Positions 22,646-34,580 are shown, counted from the first letter of the stretch. The stretch is 64,000 bases of DNA from Sabethes cyaneus (GCF_943734655.1 NC_071355.1:71119449-71183448); one strand, 5' to 3'. The notes: generated by a model from the letters alone, not told the origin. Program-made: numbers and translations.

Positions 22646-23734
22646 AAGTCAAGTCTAGTTTTCTTCCGCAAGACGCTTCGATTAACCCCTCTAAGGTCTA
22701 CTTCATTTTTAGCACTGCAAAATTTACTAAAATTGCCGTAACTTTTTTATCTTTCAATATTTTTTCACCAAATTTGGGATTTTTTCCGGAAATATTTTCT
22801 ATTTTCATAATATCTATAGATAATAGCCATATGTCATATGGTCCCGGAGTCATTCCGGAGTTCCTTGGGGGACCGTGACATGGCTTTTTTGATAAAGTTG
22901 CCAAATATTTAAAACTTGTTTGAAATCTGTTGATTTTTGTAAGCATATCATCGAGTGGGGACATATTAGTTACTCTGCAGCAGTTATGAGCCATGATGCT
23001 CGCCATCCGAATCCGGGGGGACATTATAAATCCGGCACCGGTTCCCATAAAGGGACATTTCAACATCAGTAAATTATGTCGTGTCGCATATCAAAAAACA
23101 TCAGCACTCGACAAAATAGCGAATGGCGATCATCTCATGTCTCTCAGAGGCCGTTTGACCGGTTCCGGACCCGGGGAGGGTTTCTTTTCTTATTCAAGCA
23201 CGGAACGGATTTCGAAGGAACTTTTCCGGGACCTGGAATCGGCCATATGGTCAAAAATTTCAGTTGAAGCTCATTATAACTAGTTCCACAAATACTAGCA
23301 CTATTATAAATGTTCTGAAATCGATGTTCCGAATTAAATCGAAAAATTTGATTTTACAACTTTTTTGCGCCCAGGTGCCCAACCCCGCCAATTGGCGGGT
23401 TACGATTTTTTATAAATAATCAAACTATTCCTGAACTTAGTAATTAGAGAATATTTTTTCCATTATTCTGGCCACGAAATGAGCATTTTAAAATTTTTTC
23501 AAGCAAATCAAAAATTTGGGCACTAGAGGGTTAATGCATAATATGTAACTTTTTTTGCTGTGGCTCTTCTAGATGTCGCTGAAAGCTGAAACTCCCCCAC
23601 AATGCTAATTTTCCAAAGTTAGGAAAAGTCAGAAAATTTCAAGTCTCTAGCTCGTACCGTTACTGAGTATCAAGCTTTGTAAGTATGCCGATGGGTCGAA
23701 AACGACCCCAATGCACTAGGAAGGTTAAAACAAA

Positions 23735-23885
23735 TTTATTTCCTGTTCTAAGTTCAATTTCAAGTCTAATTTCATGTCCATTCCATGGACTCTTCAAGTC
23801 CAAATTCAAGTAAAATTTCAAGTCCTATTTCCGATCCAATTTCAAGTCAAGTTTGAAGCCCAATTTAAAACCATTTTTAAATTAA
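23735..23885. repeat. 12-bp array patch (AATTTCAAGTCC)
   Basis: Units CAATTTCAAGTCT, AATTTCATGTCC, AAATTCAAGTAA, ATTTCAAGTCC and AATTTCAAGTCA. It is the right half of the array broken by the 19350-23724 insertion. Confidence 0.7.
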
Positions 23886-23944
23886 GTGATAGTGGAAAAC
23901 TTCAAACAATAGTCAGAAACTTACACTCGGTTACATGACATATT

Positions 23945-24990
23945 TTTGGGGGGCTCTGTAGCCGCAAGGTTACCGAGTCTGCTTTGGCAAGCGAATGGTC
24001 GTGGGTTCGAATCTTAGCAGAATCAAGCCATTCGATGTTAAAAGTGACTTTTAGCATGGGTTTATTCTCAGGCCCCTCATTTATCCTTCCTTAATGCTGA
24101 ATTCTATGTTATCCCGATAAGGCCTATTGACAGTGCAAAATGAGACCCTTATAGTTAAATGCACTGGTGTGCAGTGCCAGGGATGGCTATAATTGGGGAC
24201 AGCGCTATCATGTGGAACAAGGTGGGTATAGTAGAGAACAGGGCTTGAAAAGGGATCGCAAGTTGAATGTGACTGCCGTGAATGCGAACTTTCCGCATTC
24301 AAACTCCGCTTTTTGAACGATCATTTGACTGTTTTTTCAATCCAGTCAATCTCCCGCTTGCGCTGCTGCCGTCTTACAATTCATGCGGCATCTCTGTAGA
24401 AGCAAACAGTCAATCTCCCGTTTTGCTTTGCGCTTTGAGAATATAAACTGCAAACTGACTGGAAGCATACGGTGACGTATTTTTTCGTTTCTCTTTTTGT
24501 CTCCAAATCGGCTGCTCACAGTAATAGTTTGTCACCCGGACGTCGGTCCGACGCAAGCAAAATATTCGTTTGTATTGGACGGAGTCCCACCGACTTCTTC
24601 CATGCACATGTAGTGGTTGTTTTTTTGTAGTATTGAATCATACGATTGTGCGGTTGCTTTTCGTAAGCGTGGTGACTGCCAGTCATTTGACTGTTTTGCA
24701 GTCATTCGCTGCTCCAAACGGTAAAGGCAACTTGATCGAAACGAAAATGTTAAACAGCGTTAGAATGCGTTCATACTACTGCGTGCCATCGGCGTTTGAC
24801 TGAGCAAACTGCCAGTTGTGTTATGCATAGCGTTCGTATTCCATCACTAAACGGACGGTGTGAACTTGAATGCGCGTTGATGGGACTGCGGTAGAAAAAA
24901 AGGATCGGTCGAAGCCCTGGTAGAGAAAGCATTAAAAGAAGGCTAAAACCCAATTACACACAAGCACGCATGAAAATTCAATAAACAATA
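23945..24990 (+). mobile_element. Feilai-like SINE, interrupted
   Basis: The head GGGGCTCTGTAGCCGCAAGG with box B GGGTTCGAATC (24003-24013) is typical of Feilai-type tRNA-derived SINEs of Aedes mosquitoes. The body contains CATTCGATGTTAAAAGTGAC and CCCTCATTTATCC. A hAT MITE with an 8-bp TSD interrupts it at 24239-24919. The SINE tail (GCATTAAAAGAAGGC onward) resumes after 24927. The 3' border is approximate. Confidence 0.7.
24239..24919. mobile_element. hAT MITE inside the SINE
   Basis: An 8-bp TSD GTAGAGAA (24231-24238 and 24920-24927) flanks ends CAGGGCTTGAAAAGGGATCG and, inverted, CAGGGCTTCGACCGATCC. CAGGG-type ends with an 8-bp TSD indicate hAT. It is 681 bp with no transposase. The interior holds repeats of CAGTCAATCTCCCG and ATTTGACTGTTTT. 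Confidence 0.85.
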
Positions 24991-25239
24991 TCGCTCACTC
25001 AATAGCGATTATAGCAAATAAATGCAGTACAGGTCATACAGCAAACACCCGGGCGATATCACAATAGATCTAACTATACTGGTCGCAGTGATGAGTCCAT
25101 ACAAAAAAAAAATGACATATTTTTGGAATAGTTTTCCCTAGGTTGTCGTTTCTAATTTTTCAATGATAAAAATTTTTATGACAATATTTTTTTGGTGTTC
25201 CTGAAGTATTGCTAAAAACTCGGTTTTCCGTCTGATCCT

Positions 25240-26405
25240 ATTCTGTTTTCTGCTGCTCTCCAGAAAAAGAAGCAAACAATGAAAAATGTGACAAAAGGAA
25301 GGAAAAAACGGAACAGATCACGAAGAAAAGCGTGACAAAAACTAGACAAATGGGATAGAAAAGAGGAAAAATGCGAAAAAACAAAAGAATAAATACTGGC
25401 ATGAAAAAAGTGACAAAATGGGAAGCAAAACAGTCTTTAAAAAAAAAGAGGTAAAAGAGAAGAAAACTGGAAAGGAAAATGAGAGAAAAGGAAGTAAACA
25501 ATGAGAAGACTACAGTGAAAGATGAGGAACAGAAGAGAAGAGAAGAATAAATACTGGCATGAAAAAAGAAAAACGAAAGAACAAAAACTTAACAGAATGG
25601 GAGGGATAACAGGACACAAAGAAAAGGAAGAAGAAAACGGAACAGAAAACCAGAGAAAAGAAAGCAAACGACGAGGAAACTTTCGAAAAAGATGACGAAC
25701 AGAAGAGAAATGATGGAAAAACCTTAAACAGAACGAGAAAGAAAATGAAGTGAAATTTGACAGAAATAGAGAAAAAACGGAACAAAATCTGGTAATATGG
25801 TTCAATGTACAGTATTATTATACGTTATGTTATTTTGTTAACCTCTTTAATGTAGAAACAGCAAAAGTAAATGCTTCACAAAGACATTATAACATAAATC
25901 ACGTAAAAAACCAGTTCAGACACTGAAGGGGTAACTACATATCGTTTACCTAGCAAGACTGATCTGAAATGAAATAAAATTGGGCAAATTGGGAAATCGA
26001 GAAAAAACGGATCAAACTGGAGAAAAAAAGGATCAAAAAAGAAAAAACAAAAACGAGAAAATAAGGGAGCAGGAAAATGGAGAATAAACAGAGAAGAAAA
26101 ACGTAAAAAATGAAAACGTTGTCTTCCGACTGAAGAAATGAAGTGGAAATAAATCGTGACTTGAACGTGACAGCAAACGAAGGAAAAGCAGGACATAATA
26201 AGAGTAAGAACGGAATAGACGACAAGAGTAAGAACGGAACGAGAAACGGGAAAGCAAAGAAATTAATAGATGAAAACCGACCCGGGCGAAAAAGTTGACA
26301 CAGAAAATGGACCGTATAAAACCGTGAAACGAAAGAAAAGGGACGCAAAACGGGAGACGAAACCCGAAAACCCGGAAAGAGGAGAAAAAAGGGAGCCAAA
26401 AACAG
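25240..26405 (-). repeat. Type-A tract, reversed
   Basis: A purine-rich tract of GGAAAAACGGAACAGAAAA-like units, the reverse complement of the 8286-10002 module. It is interrupted at 25775-25995 by a dispersed repeat. Minus-strand frames here (Phe/Ser-rich) are artefacts. Confidence 0.7.
25775..25995. repeat. Dispersed ~200-bp repeat (copy 1)
   Basis: Shares ACAAAATCTGGTAATATGGT, ATAAATCACGT, CAGACACTGAAGGG and CTACATATCGTTTACCTAGC with 45640-45835. Both copies end in AAATTGGGCAAA. Confidence 0.75.
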
Positions 26406-26417
26406 CATACACGTTTT

Positions 26418-26612
26418 TTAAACGGTGGTTCTACAATTGATGAAGGGACAGTAAGGGAAAGTAATGAAAAGTTTTTGAAAACCCTCCCCCCCTCCCCCCC
26501 TCACTTTTCCACTTTTTTCCCCACGCTCTTTTCCACACTTTTCCCTCCGTTTCAAAAACTTTTCATTACTTTCCCCTACCGTCCCTTCATTAATTGTAGA
26601 ACCACCGTTTCA
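26418..26612. repeat. Fold-back of two type-A boxes
   Basis: 26418-26480 and 26550-26612 are inverted copies (ACGGTGGTTCTACAATTGAT, GAAAGTAATGAAAAGTTTTT). The loop holds C-rich runs. Two type-A modules therefore meet head to head here. Confidence 0.85.
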
Positions 26613-27210
26613 AAAAATATCAATATATGTTTGGCCGCATTTCAAGGTCAAGCTTAAAAACACGAGGTTTAGTCTATTTAGCATAAACGTGACAAAAAAG
26701 ATGCAAAAACGGGACATCAAAAAGAGTAAAACGAGACATATGAAGACGAAAAACGAGGAGGAAAGGAGATAAAAAGTGTTAGAAAAATTCGAAAACTGGA
26801 AACTGGAAACGATAAAAAACGGAAAAGGATAAGAGAAAAATTTAAAAACTGGGTAGAAAATATCGAAAATCAAGTGAAAAGCGTTAGGAAAAACAGGACT
26901 GAATGATAAGAAAAAAATGGGACAGGAAACAAAGAAAAACTTTACAATGAAACAGGAAACAAAGGGCATAAAGGAAAGAAAAACGATAAAAAAGACGAAG
27001 AATAGAAGGACAAAAAGTGAAAGTAAACACTAAGAAAACGGTACAAAAAATCGAAGCAAAAAATAAAGAAACCGCGCCTGGAAAGGAGAAAAACGGAACA
27101 GAAAAAAGGTGAAACATGTGATAGAATAAAATGAAAAATATCAATTTCAAATTAAATTCCATGTTTAATCCAAGTCCAATTAAAGACTTTACTTCGGATT
27201 TTAGTTGTAG
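26613..27210 (-). repeat. Type-A module, reversed, second copy
   Basis: Read on the minus strand the order is 12-bp array (27210-27140), pyrimidine tract (27130-26690), then the box with CCTTGAAATGCGGCC and GAAACGGTGG (26690-26580). This is the same order as 8091-10096 on the plus strand. Confidence 0.7.
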
Positions 27211-27862
27211 AAGTTGTTTACCCATAGATACAGAACGCAACAAACACACTTCAAACACGTTTTAAAGTCGTTACTAGTGGCACGCACTGCTTCCATCGAA
27301 ATATCATCCCATATCTTGTGATATTTATTATCCTTGAGCTTCTGCTGCACGTACCACCATATACAAAAATCCAATGAGTTCAAATTGGGGGAACTTGGAG
27401 GCTATTCGTTTTTCGGTATGAAATCCGTCAAATTGGCTTTGAACCACGTCTGCACAAGATTTGCAGTGTGGGCTGGAGCTCCAACCTGTTGAAAGCAATA
27501 ATATTCTTCACCATATCAAATTTCATCAAATTTTGTTCTAAGACCATTTCTAGATTCTAGCATTATCTTTCACGTCCTTGTCAATAAATACAAGAGGAAG
27601 TTTTCCTTTCTTTGAAATGCCTCCTCATACCATGACTGCTGCTGAATTTTGGTACATCGTGGTACATTCCGTTTGTGATTTAGAACGTCGATGATCGAAA
27701 ACGACCACAACCGATCATTTTAAGCATGATGCGGGGTTTGGAGAACAAACAACTTCTCCTCAGAAAAGATCACTTCGATATCACCGTGCCGACGGAGCAG
27801 CAGTTTGCATCTTTCCTGCCGTTTTTGTTTTGTTGCTTCCGTTAATCCATGGATTTTACGTT
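27200..27862 (-). pseudogene. Mariner-like transposase, catalytic part, degenerate
   Basis: Minus-strand reading gives KIHGLTEATKQKRQERC, then GDIEVIFSEEKLFVLQ, later GAPAHTANLVQTWFKANLTD, a stop where Trp is usual, PPSSPNLNSLDFCIW and YVQQKLKD. These are ordered mariner/IS630 motifs: FSDEK-like first acid, GAPAHTA second, and PP-x-SP-D/N-LN third. The first motif reads FSEEK, so its Asp is replaced. There are stops and frameshifts. The N-terminal part lies beyond a MITE at 30112-30529. Confidence 0.8.
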
Positions 27863-28004
27863 TTGCCTTTCTACTATATAAATATATAGTATAAAGGTAT
27901 AGAAATCACTTGGAAAACCGAAAATGGAAAGAAGGTCCTGCGGGCCGAATGTTATATACCATTCGACTCAGTTTCGAAAACTGAGCATTTTCTGTGTGTG
28001 TGTA

Positions 28005-28041
<37 letters not shown>

Positions 28042-28582
28042 AACGCTTTTAATCTCACTCACTTTTCTCGGAGATGGCTGGACCGATTTTAATGTTCTTA
28101 GTATCAAATGAAAGGTCTAGGTGTCCCATTGGTCGCTATTGAATTTCATACTGATCGGACTTTTAGTTCAAAAGTTATGTATAAAAATACGAAAAATATG
28201 GGACTTCATTATCTCATAGATCCCTTAACCGATTTGAACAAAATTGATTGCATATGAAAGAGGAGCCTTACAAACCCTTAACTTCCAAATTTCATGATGA
28301 TTGGACTTGTAGTTTGAAAGTTACATAAAGAAATGTGAACAAATAGTATTTAAAACATATTTTTGTAACATTTAAGAATTAATTCAATGAAAAACATCAC
28401 ACATTTTATTATTATTTGAAAATTACTGCTGAGATCTATCAAACGAAACCGAGTTATTTAAAATCGGACGGTTCATTCAAAAGTTATTCAAACTTTAACA
28501 CTTAAGCACCGTATATTAAACCGTTAAAACGTGTGAAATCAAAACGTATCAATCAAATGTTGATTGTATTCAATGTGTACGA

Positions 28583-28787
28583 TGTATGTATGTATGTATG
28601 TATGTATGTATGTATGTATGTTTGTATGTATGTATGTATGTATGTATGTATGTATGTATGTATGTATGTATGTATGTATGTATGTATGTATGTATGTATG
28701 TATGTATGTATGTATGCATGTATGTATGTATGCATGTATGTATGTATGTATGTATGTATGTATGTATGTATGTATGTATGTGTATGT
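28583..28787. repeat. (ATGT)n microsatellite, ~205 bp
   Basis: About fifty ATGT units with only a few substitutions (TTTG, TGCA). It is open in several frames on both strands and non-coding. Confidence 0.97.
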
Positions 28788-28910
28788 GATGACAATTTGC
28801 AAAGAAATTCAAGAAAAGTGAGAAACATGTCAATAGTCAGAAGTTTTTGAAGCCTCTTAGTGGAATACGAACTCTGAAATAAAAGAAAAGAAAAAAACTT
28901 TTACCGACTA

Positions 28911-29033
28911 AATTCCACTATTTAATATTTATTCGCGACAGATACGTATACGCTTTGAAATAAGACACTGATGAAGCCTGCACGTCGTAGGCGAACTACG
29001 TATCTGTCGCAAATAAATATTAAATAGCGGGAT
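28911..29033. repeat. Small hairpin MITE
   Basis: Arms 28911-28949 and 28996-29033 pair (TTTAATATTTATTCGCGACA with TGTCGCAAATAAATATTAAA). The loop carries ACTGATGAAGCCTGCA, also found inverted at about 10510. Confidence 0.8.
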
Positions 29034-30111
29034 TCAATTGCAAAGTTTTTTCTTTTCTTTGATTTTAGATTTCAATTGTCATTTTCTTCACTTGCTGTTA
29101 CTCACAATTATACACGAAAAGCAAAAAGCGGAGAAAAGCAGTTAATTTAAGTATATAAGTATAGTGGTGTATAGGATCAAAATAATAGTGAGTTGATTTT
29201 TCCAAATAAATTTATACAAATTTCAAACAAATTTTGCGCATCAATATATGCTCTTTTCAATCCATAGATACTAGAGCTGTTCATGTTTTAATAAATAAAT
29301 CAAAAATGACAAGCACTGGAAATCATATCGATCATATTTCCTATTCTCAAGCATGTTTATGGTTCAGCTTTTGCGCTATTTTTCGACCTCATGTTGTTTT
29401 CCTAACCCTCTAACATTGTAAAAACGATGCGATCAAGCTAATGACTATCTTTTCATGAAAGTACATTCAAAAAAAGCTCAAGTTTTGATTTCCATGCAAA
29501 AATAATTATCTGAAGGAGCGCCAGCTAAGAAAAAGTTCAATTTCTCTTTTTCATATCTAATGCTCTATTCAGTTATTTTTTTGATTCAGATATATTGCAC
29601 AATTGAAGCCAAGTAAACTAATAGTAAAATTTTGAGATTAATCATTTTGTTGTAGAAATCCTTTTTCTTCAAAAGTGAAGTATATAATAATTTTTCTGAA
29701 CTCTTGTTTTTCAAAGATGCTAACTTTTGAACGCATGGTATTAATATCAAAATATCAAAAAAAATCTACCCTTTGGGCTAAAACCACTCAAAAAAAATAT
29801 CAAAAAATCTGCTATGAACATATATTTCATATTGTCAGTTCAAAACAAGTTTCGTATGTGGCTCTGAAACCCAAAAGTTAAGGCCGACCGATTATAAAAC
29901 TAAATAAGGTGTTCATCAAATAACATAAATGACGCTTACAAGTATTTACGCACCCAAGGAAAGAAAATATAATTATTCTACGCAATACGTTGTGAATTTT
30001 ACTGGCAAATAAGGATTCTGAGGAATACGGAACGGATATTTAAAAATATAATCAAGTTAATTATAGATGTTCCTGAGAAATTAAATAATGATTATTGTGG
30101 CAGTAGAAAGG

Positions 30112-30529
30112 CTAGGTCACGCCGCTAGGTGGATTAATTCGGGTTTTTTAAATGGTTTCATGTGCAGATCCATTTTCAAAATTTGACGAAGAGATTCCCT
30201 GTTGACATTTAGCTCAACTGCCATTTTCCCGTGCGGTCCAACCAGTCGCAACTGCGACGAATTCGCTCTCGAACAACCTTTTTCACCGCTGCAGTTCTAA
30301 CGCTTCGTTTTCTTCCGGGTTTTTTACGGTTTTCAACAGATCCTGTCTCGTCAAATCTTTTTACTGTATAGTATGCATATTCTCTTTTTATGCCGAGATG
30401 TTTGAGGTCACAAAAAATAGTGCAGCACAGTTTCGAAATTTATTTATTATCAACGACCGTAACTCGAGCATTGGTACGTGTACACCGAACGAGACACAAT
30501 ACGAAAATGAAACTTCGTCAAGCAAGACT
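30112..30529 (-). pseudogene. Mariner-like transposase, N-terminal part
   Basis: The minus strand reads GIKREYAYYTVKRFDETGSV then ENRKKPGRKRSVRTAAVKKV, the helix-turn-helix region of mariner transposases, and after a frame break KMAVELNVNRESLRQILKMD then KPFKKP. The rest of the gene continues at 27862 across the MITE. The RTE LINE 30545-38518 inserted just upstream. Confidence 0.7.
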
Positions 30530-30582
30530 AATGTCATGATGACATACTTTACTTTACTTTACTTTTTTCGGCGACAATCCGC

Positions 30583-30829
30583 TTATCGAATCCATACCGA
30601 AATCAGGAGCCGTCTCCACATTACTCGGTCTTGAGCTGCCACTCTCCAGTCGCTCCTAACACCCGCTGTTCTAGCATCCTCGTCCACAGCGCTCATCCAA
30701 CGGGTACGGGGTCTGCCTCCAAGTCGTCGGCCTGTGTCGGGTTCTCTGCTAAATATTGTTTTCGCTGGTCTCTCACCCGGCATCCTTGCTACATGGCCAG
30801 CCCATTGTAGCCTGCCATATTTTAGTCGC
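30583..30829 (-). pseudogene. RTE ORF, C-terminal end
   Basis: VKRLKYGRLQWAGHVARMPG, then GGRPRTRWMSAVDEDA and WRVAAQDRVMWRRLL, the typical C-terminus of these LINE proteins. It runs to the (ACTTT)n tail. Confidence 0.85.
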
Positions 30830-31321
30830 TTCACAATCAGGGATGGCCAGCACCTCAACTTGCAGCGGGTGCGAAGAGTGATTCACACAGTTCTCTCAGC
30901 GAATAGCAAGGATGCAGAGGTATAATCATTAGTTCACTGGCTCCTAGATGCAGTGTAAGTGGCAATGGAACTGACGACAGCGTCTTTTCTTCTCCGAAAC
31001 ACCGCACAAAGCGGACATGAAAACAACTACACTGCCACTGTGAAGGCCCCAAGTGTGGCTTCACTGTGAGATACAAGTGTGACTTGGCTGTGCGATCCTT
31101 ACTGTGAATTCAAACTTCATAGAAATGTATAGTTCACCAGCGCGTTGCAGCGGTAAAGATACTGAGAAGTCACTTGGAAGCAGTTTATTGGGGAGTTCGC
31201 TTTGTGTTGTTTCCATTTCGATGAGCAGCTACACAGAAATTGAAATGCTTCTATGATGCATGTCAATGAATGATTTTTTCGCGTGGAGCTGGCGGTAATA
31301 TGACATTTAGAAGATATTTCA

Positions 31322-31565
31322 TATTTTTATTGCCGTAGGACTACGTCTTACCGCAGATTGCCAAAAACTTACTTGCACCGGACAAATAGCTCTAAGCGGA
31401 CTTTTTAAAGATAAAATAGTTGCAATCGTTGATTAATAATATTTAGTCTATTTCCAACGCATTTACATTCAATTTTTTCATTTCAAAAAAGGGACTCGAT
31501 TTTAGCATGGTTTCGATTTTCGCAACATAGGCGATACGCCGTTGTTGCCTAATTCGAAATCCTAC
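31322..31565. repeat. GTAGGACTACGTC repeat, copy 1
   Basis: Shares GTAGGACTACGTCTTAC, TTGCAATCGT, GGTTTCGATTTT and GCAACATAGGCGA with 39325-39562 in the same order. The first motif is a near-palindrome (GACGTAGTCCTAC). Confidence 0.75.
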
Positions 31566-32943
31566 TGTATTACAAATCACACCTGGTTGTCCGCGCTTTT
31601 AGAATACCATTCTGGCCCGATTTTCGAATAGGTTCTATTGTTGCCATCAACGTAAAAACCGCGTGGGTTATTCCAAACTACCATATAAGGAAACAAACTC
31701 TCGCTTCTTTATTTTTGTTTACAGGACTTAACTAAAAATCAGGCTAGCAGTTTTTCTCTATTTCATTATCGCTAAGAACTTTAGTCACTATGAAAATTTC
31801 TTGTAATTGTAATTTATATAATTGTCTCGATATTGGTGTTTATGACATATACGAAATAATTTTTGATTTGATTTTTAACGGCTAAACATTTAATTATGAA
31901 TAAAATACACCAATGTTGCATGTTGTAGTATAATCGACACATTTAGTTAATAATCGAGTCCGACGTGATTTTGTACAGCTATTTTCGCGGTATTAGCAAG
32001 TAGGTACTATCTAAAAACTGACATGTAGCATGTAACTTGTTTTTATAATTTTCCCAACATTAATGTTGCCCGATGTTTCCAAGAAACTTTGGCCACACCC
32101 CACAAATATTAGGATGGCACCAGAAGTAATATTGATCAAAAATGAACAAGTCGCACCTTAATTAACATTGACATTATTCTAACAGTAGACGAGAGTAGTC
32201 AACAGTGAGTCAACGGGAATAGCTAAGTCATAAAACAAGATCCATGATATTTATGGAAAGTGAAGTTTGTGAACATACATCGTATAATGCAGTTTGAGAA
32301 AAAAATGTTGATTTTTAAATATATTTTTCAACAAAAATCAATTTTAGGGGGTCAACATAAATTTTTTTGCAATCATTTTTAAGTGATGTTCAACAACAAA
32401 TACATATTAAATTAAAACTAAAATTACTGCACGGCATCACATAGTAATAATAGTTAATATTAAAAAAAATATTGTCCGCTAGTTCACTATTTTTTATAAA
32501 ACATTCCTATTAGCAACGGTGACACACAGAGACGCGGGGGACACTTAGACATAGCTTTCACCATGCATATTTTTTTGATTTTTTTTGTGTTCAATTGCAT
32601 TAAGCCATAGGGATAACCTGTAAATAAATGTGTTAGTTAACACTCCATTAGTCGCGCAGCTAAGCACAATGTAATTTCTTTTTTCTTGTTCATTCAGGTA
32701 TATGCTTCAACTAATGCTTGTGGGATTTATCAAACATAATGTGTTTGTCACAAGACAAGTCAATTGCATACGTTGTGTAATTTCTGAGAAAAAGGTACAT
32801 AAAGTTTGAAAATCGTGTTTTTCCAGGAGCGGCGTTTTATTCGGCGAAGTTGTTTTACGCCCCACTGGAATGCTTATGTGTATCACTTTGTGTATGATTT
32901 TTTTCAAATAAGGCCATTGCAAATAATTTCAAAAGTTTTTGAG

Positions 32944-33213
32944 TTCTACAGCCTGAAAAACTCGAAAAGTGAGTGTGTGAGTTGAGTTAATGCTTCTGGC
33001 ACGAGGCAGAAGTGGAAATTCGAACAACGGAGTTTCAGAAAGTCGGTAAAAATGCCTAAGATCAATATTTTTTTTGCTCGAATAAAAAAAACGAAAGAAA
33101 AATTTTTCGGCCGATTTTCTGAAACTCCGTTGTTCGAATTTCCATTTTTGTTTCGTGCTAGAAGCATTAACTCAACTCGTACACTTATTTTTCGAGTTTT
33201 TCAGGCTGTAGAG
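32944..33213. repeat. Long imperfect palindrome
   Basis: Arms 32944-33047 and 33111-33213 pair over ~100 bp (CTACAGCCTGAAAAACTCGA and its complement at the far end, CGAACAACGGAGTTTC near the loop). One arm recurs alone at 40109-40215. Confidence 0.9.
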
Positions 33214-33478
33214 CCCACAGACAATTGATTTTATGAAAAAAATTAACTCATACCCTACAAATTATTTTTTGCCCCACGATTTTTCAAGCCAATTTCCAAG
33301 GGGGGTGGGGGGGACAAAAACTTTTGAAATTATCTGCAATGGCCCAACTTTTAAACGAAACCTCGGACCGCAAAACAATTCAATAGTGATCTGCAAGGCA
33401 GTAACACCTTTCAAACAAGCTTAACGGCGATCAAATTGGTTAAGCCATATCCGAGAAACAGATAACTAAAGTCAAGCG

Positions 33479-33615
<137 letters not shown>

Positions 33616-33962
33616 CTTTTTTAGTCGTTTATGTCCACTTAAACAACACATTCGACTAAAGATTGAGACTCTCACCCTCGCTCTATTCGCTGTAAGTCTA
33701 TATTTTTGGCCTAATATTAAGAAAATAGGATATTTTCAATTATCTTAAACTTCGCATATGCAGTCTGCTGCAACTGCAACCAAAATCCTGACAGTGCTGA
33801 AGCCCTAAAATATTAGTTGGTACTTGTCACCATAAATTGCAAAATATAATTACTGTTTATTTCAAGGATTATCTGTTTCGAATTGATAGATATCTTATAC
33901 AAAATTTATACTATTTTATTCAAACTCACATTTGCTGCATCGAACGGAAAAATATGCTAGGG

Positions 33963-34131
33963 GTATTCACGTAGCGCTTGCAATGTTGCGTATACGATGT
34001 ATTGCGTATTTATACTGCCGCTATTTACATAACAGTTTCATCTCCATAGAAACTGGGACTGTTATGCGAATATCGGCAGTATATACACGAAATACATCAT
34101 CTATGCAACATAGCAAGCGCTACGCGAATAC
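33963..34131. repeat. Inverted repeat with ~80-bp arms
   Basis: GTATTCACGTAGCGCTTGC on the left pairs with GCAAGCGCTACGCGAATAC on the right, and TATACTGCCG with CGGCAGTATA nearer the middle. Confidence 0.85.
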
Positions 34132-34418
34132 TACTGCTATGTTTTCTATTCCGTGCCGTCTTGCAGTTGTGTGATATCTACGCAGCTTTGGCTGTGCCAG
34201 CGCACCTTCTCCTGTGCGAACTAGCGAAACACGATGGAAAAGAGGAGACTAACAAGTGTGAGTGTGAAGAAACAACACACTCACCTTTGAGTACGCTGCA
34301 CCGACGCTGTGTGGTTCAATATTTCACTTCTCTGACCAACTGTGATTCACACAGGAAAGAGGGGGTGTAGTTCACCCGCGTGTAGAAACACAGTGAACGT
34401 GCCATCCCTGTTCACAAT

Positions 34419-34571
34419 ATCCGCATCTTTGTACACTTGGTGTATTCCATGATTCATGCGCCTGCGCCACACTCCTTCGTCTAATATGTCGCCAAGAATT
34501 GATCGCAGGATCTTACACTCGAAAACGCCAAGAGCTCGTCGGTCGCTCTCTTTCAACGTCTACGCTTCGTG
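34419..34571 (-). pseudogene. RTE ORF, C-terminal segment between two insertions
   Basis: ALGVFECKILRSILGDI, VWRRRMNHGIHQVYKDADIV is a conserved RTE C-terminal stretch. It joins IVKRLKYGRLQWAGH in the next segment once the hAT is removed. Confidence 0.8.
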
Positions 34572-34580
34572 GCCGTAGAG

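Larger units (their letters stand above)
21208..23530 (+). mobile_element. Inner piggyBac-like element nested in the outer one
   Basis: TTAA at 21204-21207 and 23531-23534 flanks ends CCCTCTAGTTCCCAACC and CCCTCTAGTGCCCAAAT. Excision restores TCGACCC-TTAA-TGCATAATATG, which the outer element's own left arm shows uninterrupted near 19370-19400. Three copies of a palindromic AATTGGCGGG motif sit near the ends (21227, 21584, 23384). It contains decayed piggyBac transposase and a LINE scrap. Confidence 0.88.
19350..23724. mobile_element. Outer piggyBac-like foldback element
   Basis: TTAA at 19346-19349 and 23725-23728 flanks inverted ends CCTTCCTAATGCATTAG and CCTTCCTAGTGCATTGG. TTAA with CC-starting ends is the piggyBac signature. 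Just inside both ends is a palindromic GGGTCGAAAACGACCC-type motif. The body is a giant inverted repeat of 152-bp units. The element's right arm is interrupted by another TTAA element (21208-23530). No transposase of its own is visible, so it is non-autonomous. Confidence 0.85.
27863..30111. mobile_element. MITE inserted in the mariner remnant
   Basis: Inverted end motifs GCCTTTCTACT (left) and AGTAGAAAGGC (right) bound a 2.2-kb non-coding block that separates KPFKKP from KIHGLTEA of the mariner transposase. These two are contiguous in intact relatives. The block contains (GT)n at 27995-28037, the insect repeat phrase TTCTCGGAGATGGCTGGACC, a (TATG)n run and a hairpin. The exact TSD is unclear. 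Confidence 0.6.

Noticed and set aside
28533..28850. Open frames of Met-Tyr-Val-Cys or Thr-Tyr-Ile-His repeats
   Set aside because: Direct translation of an ATGT microsatellite on both strands; the CA run at 33480-33610 gives a similar Cys-Val frame.
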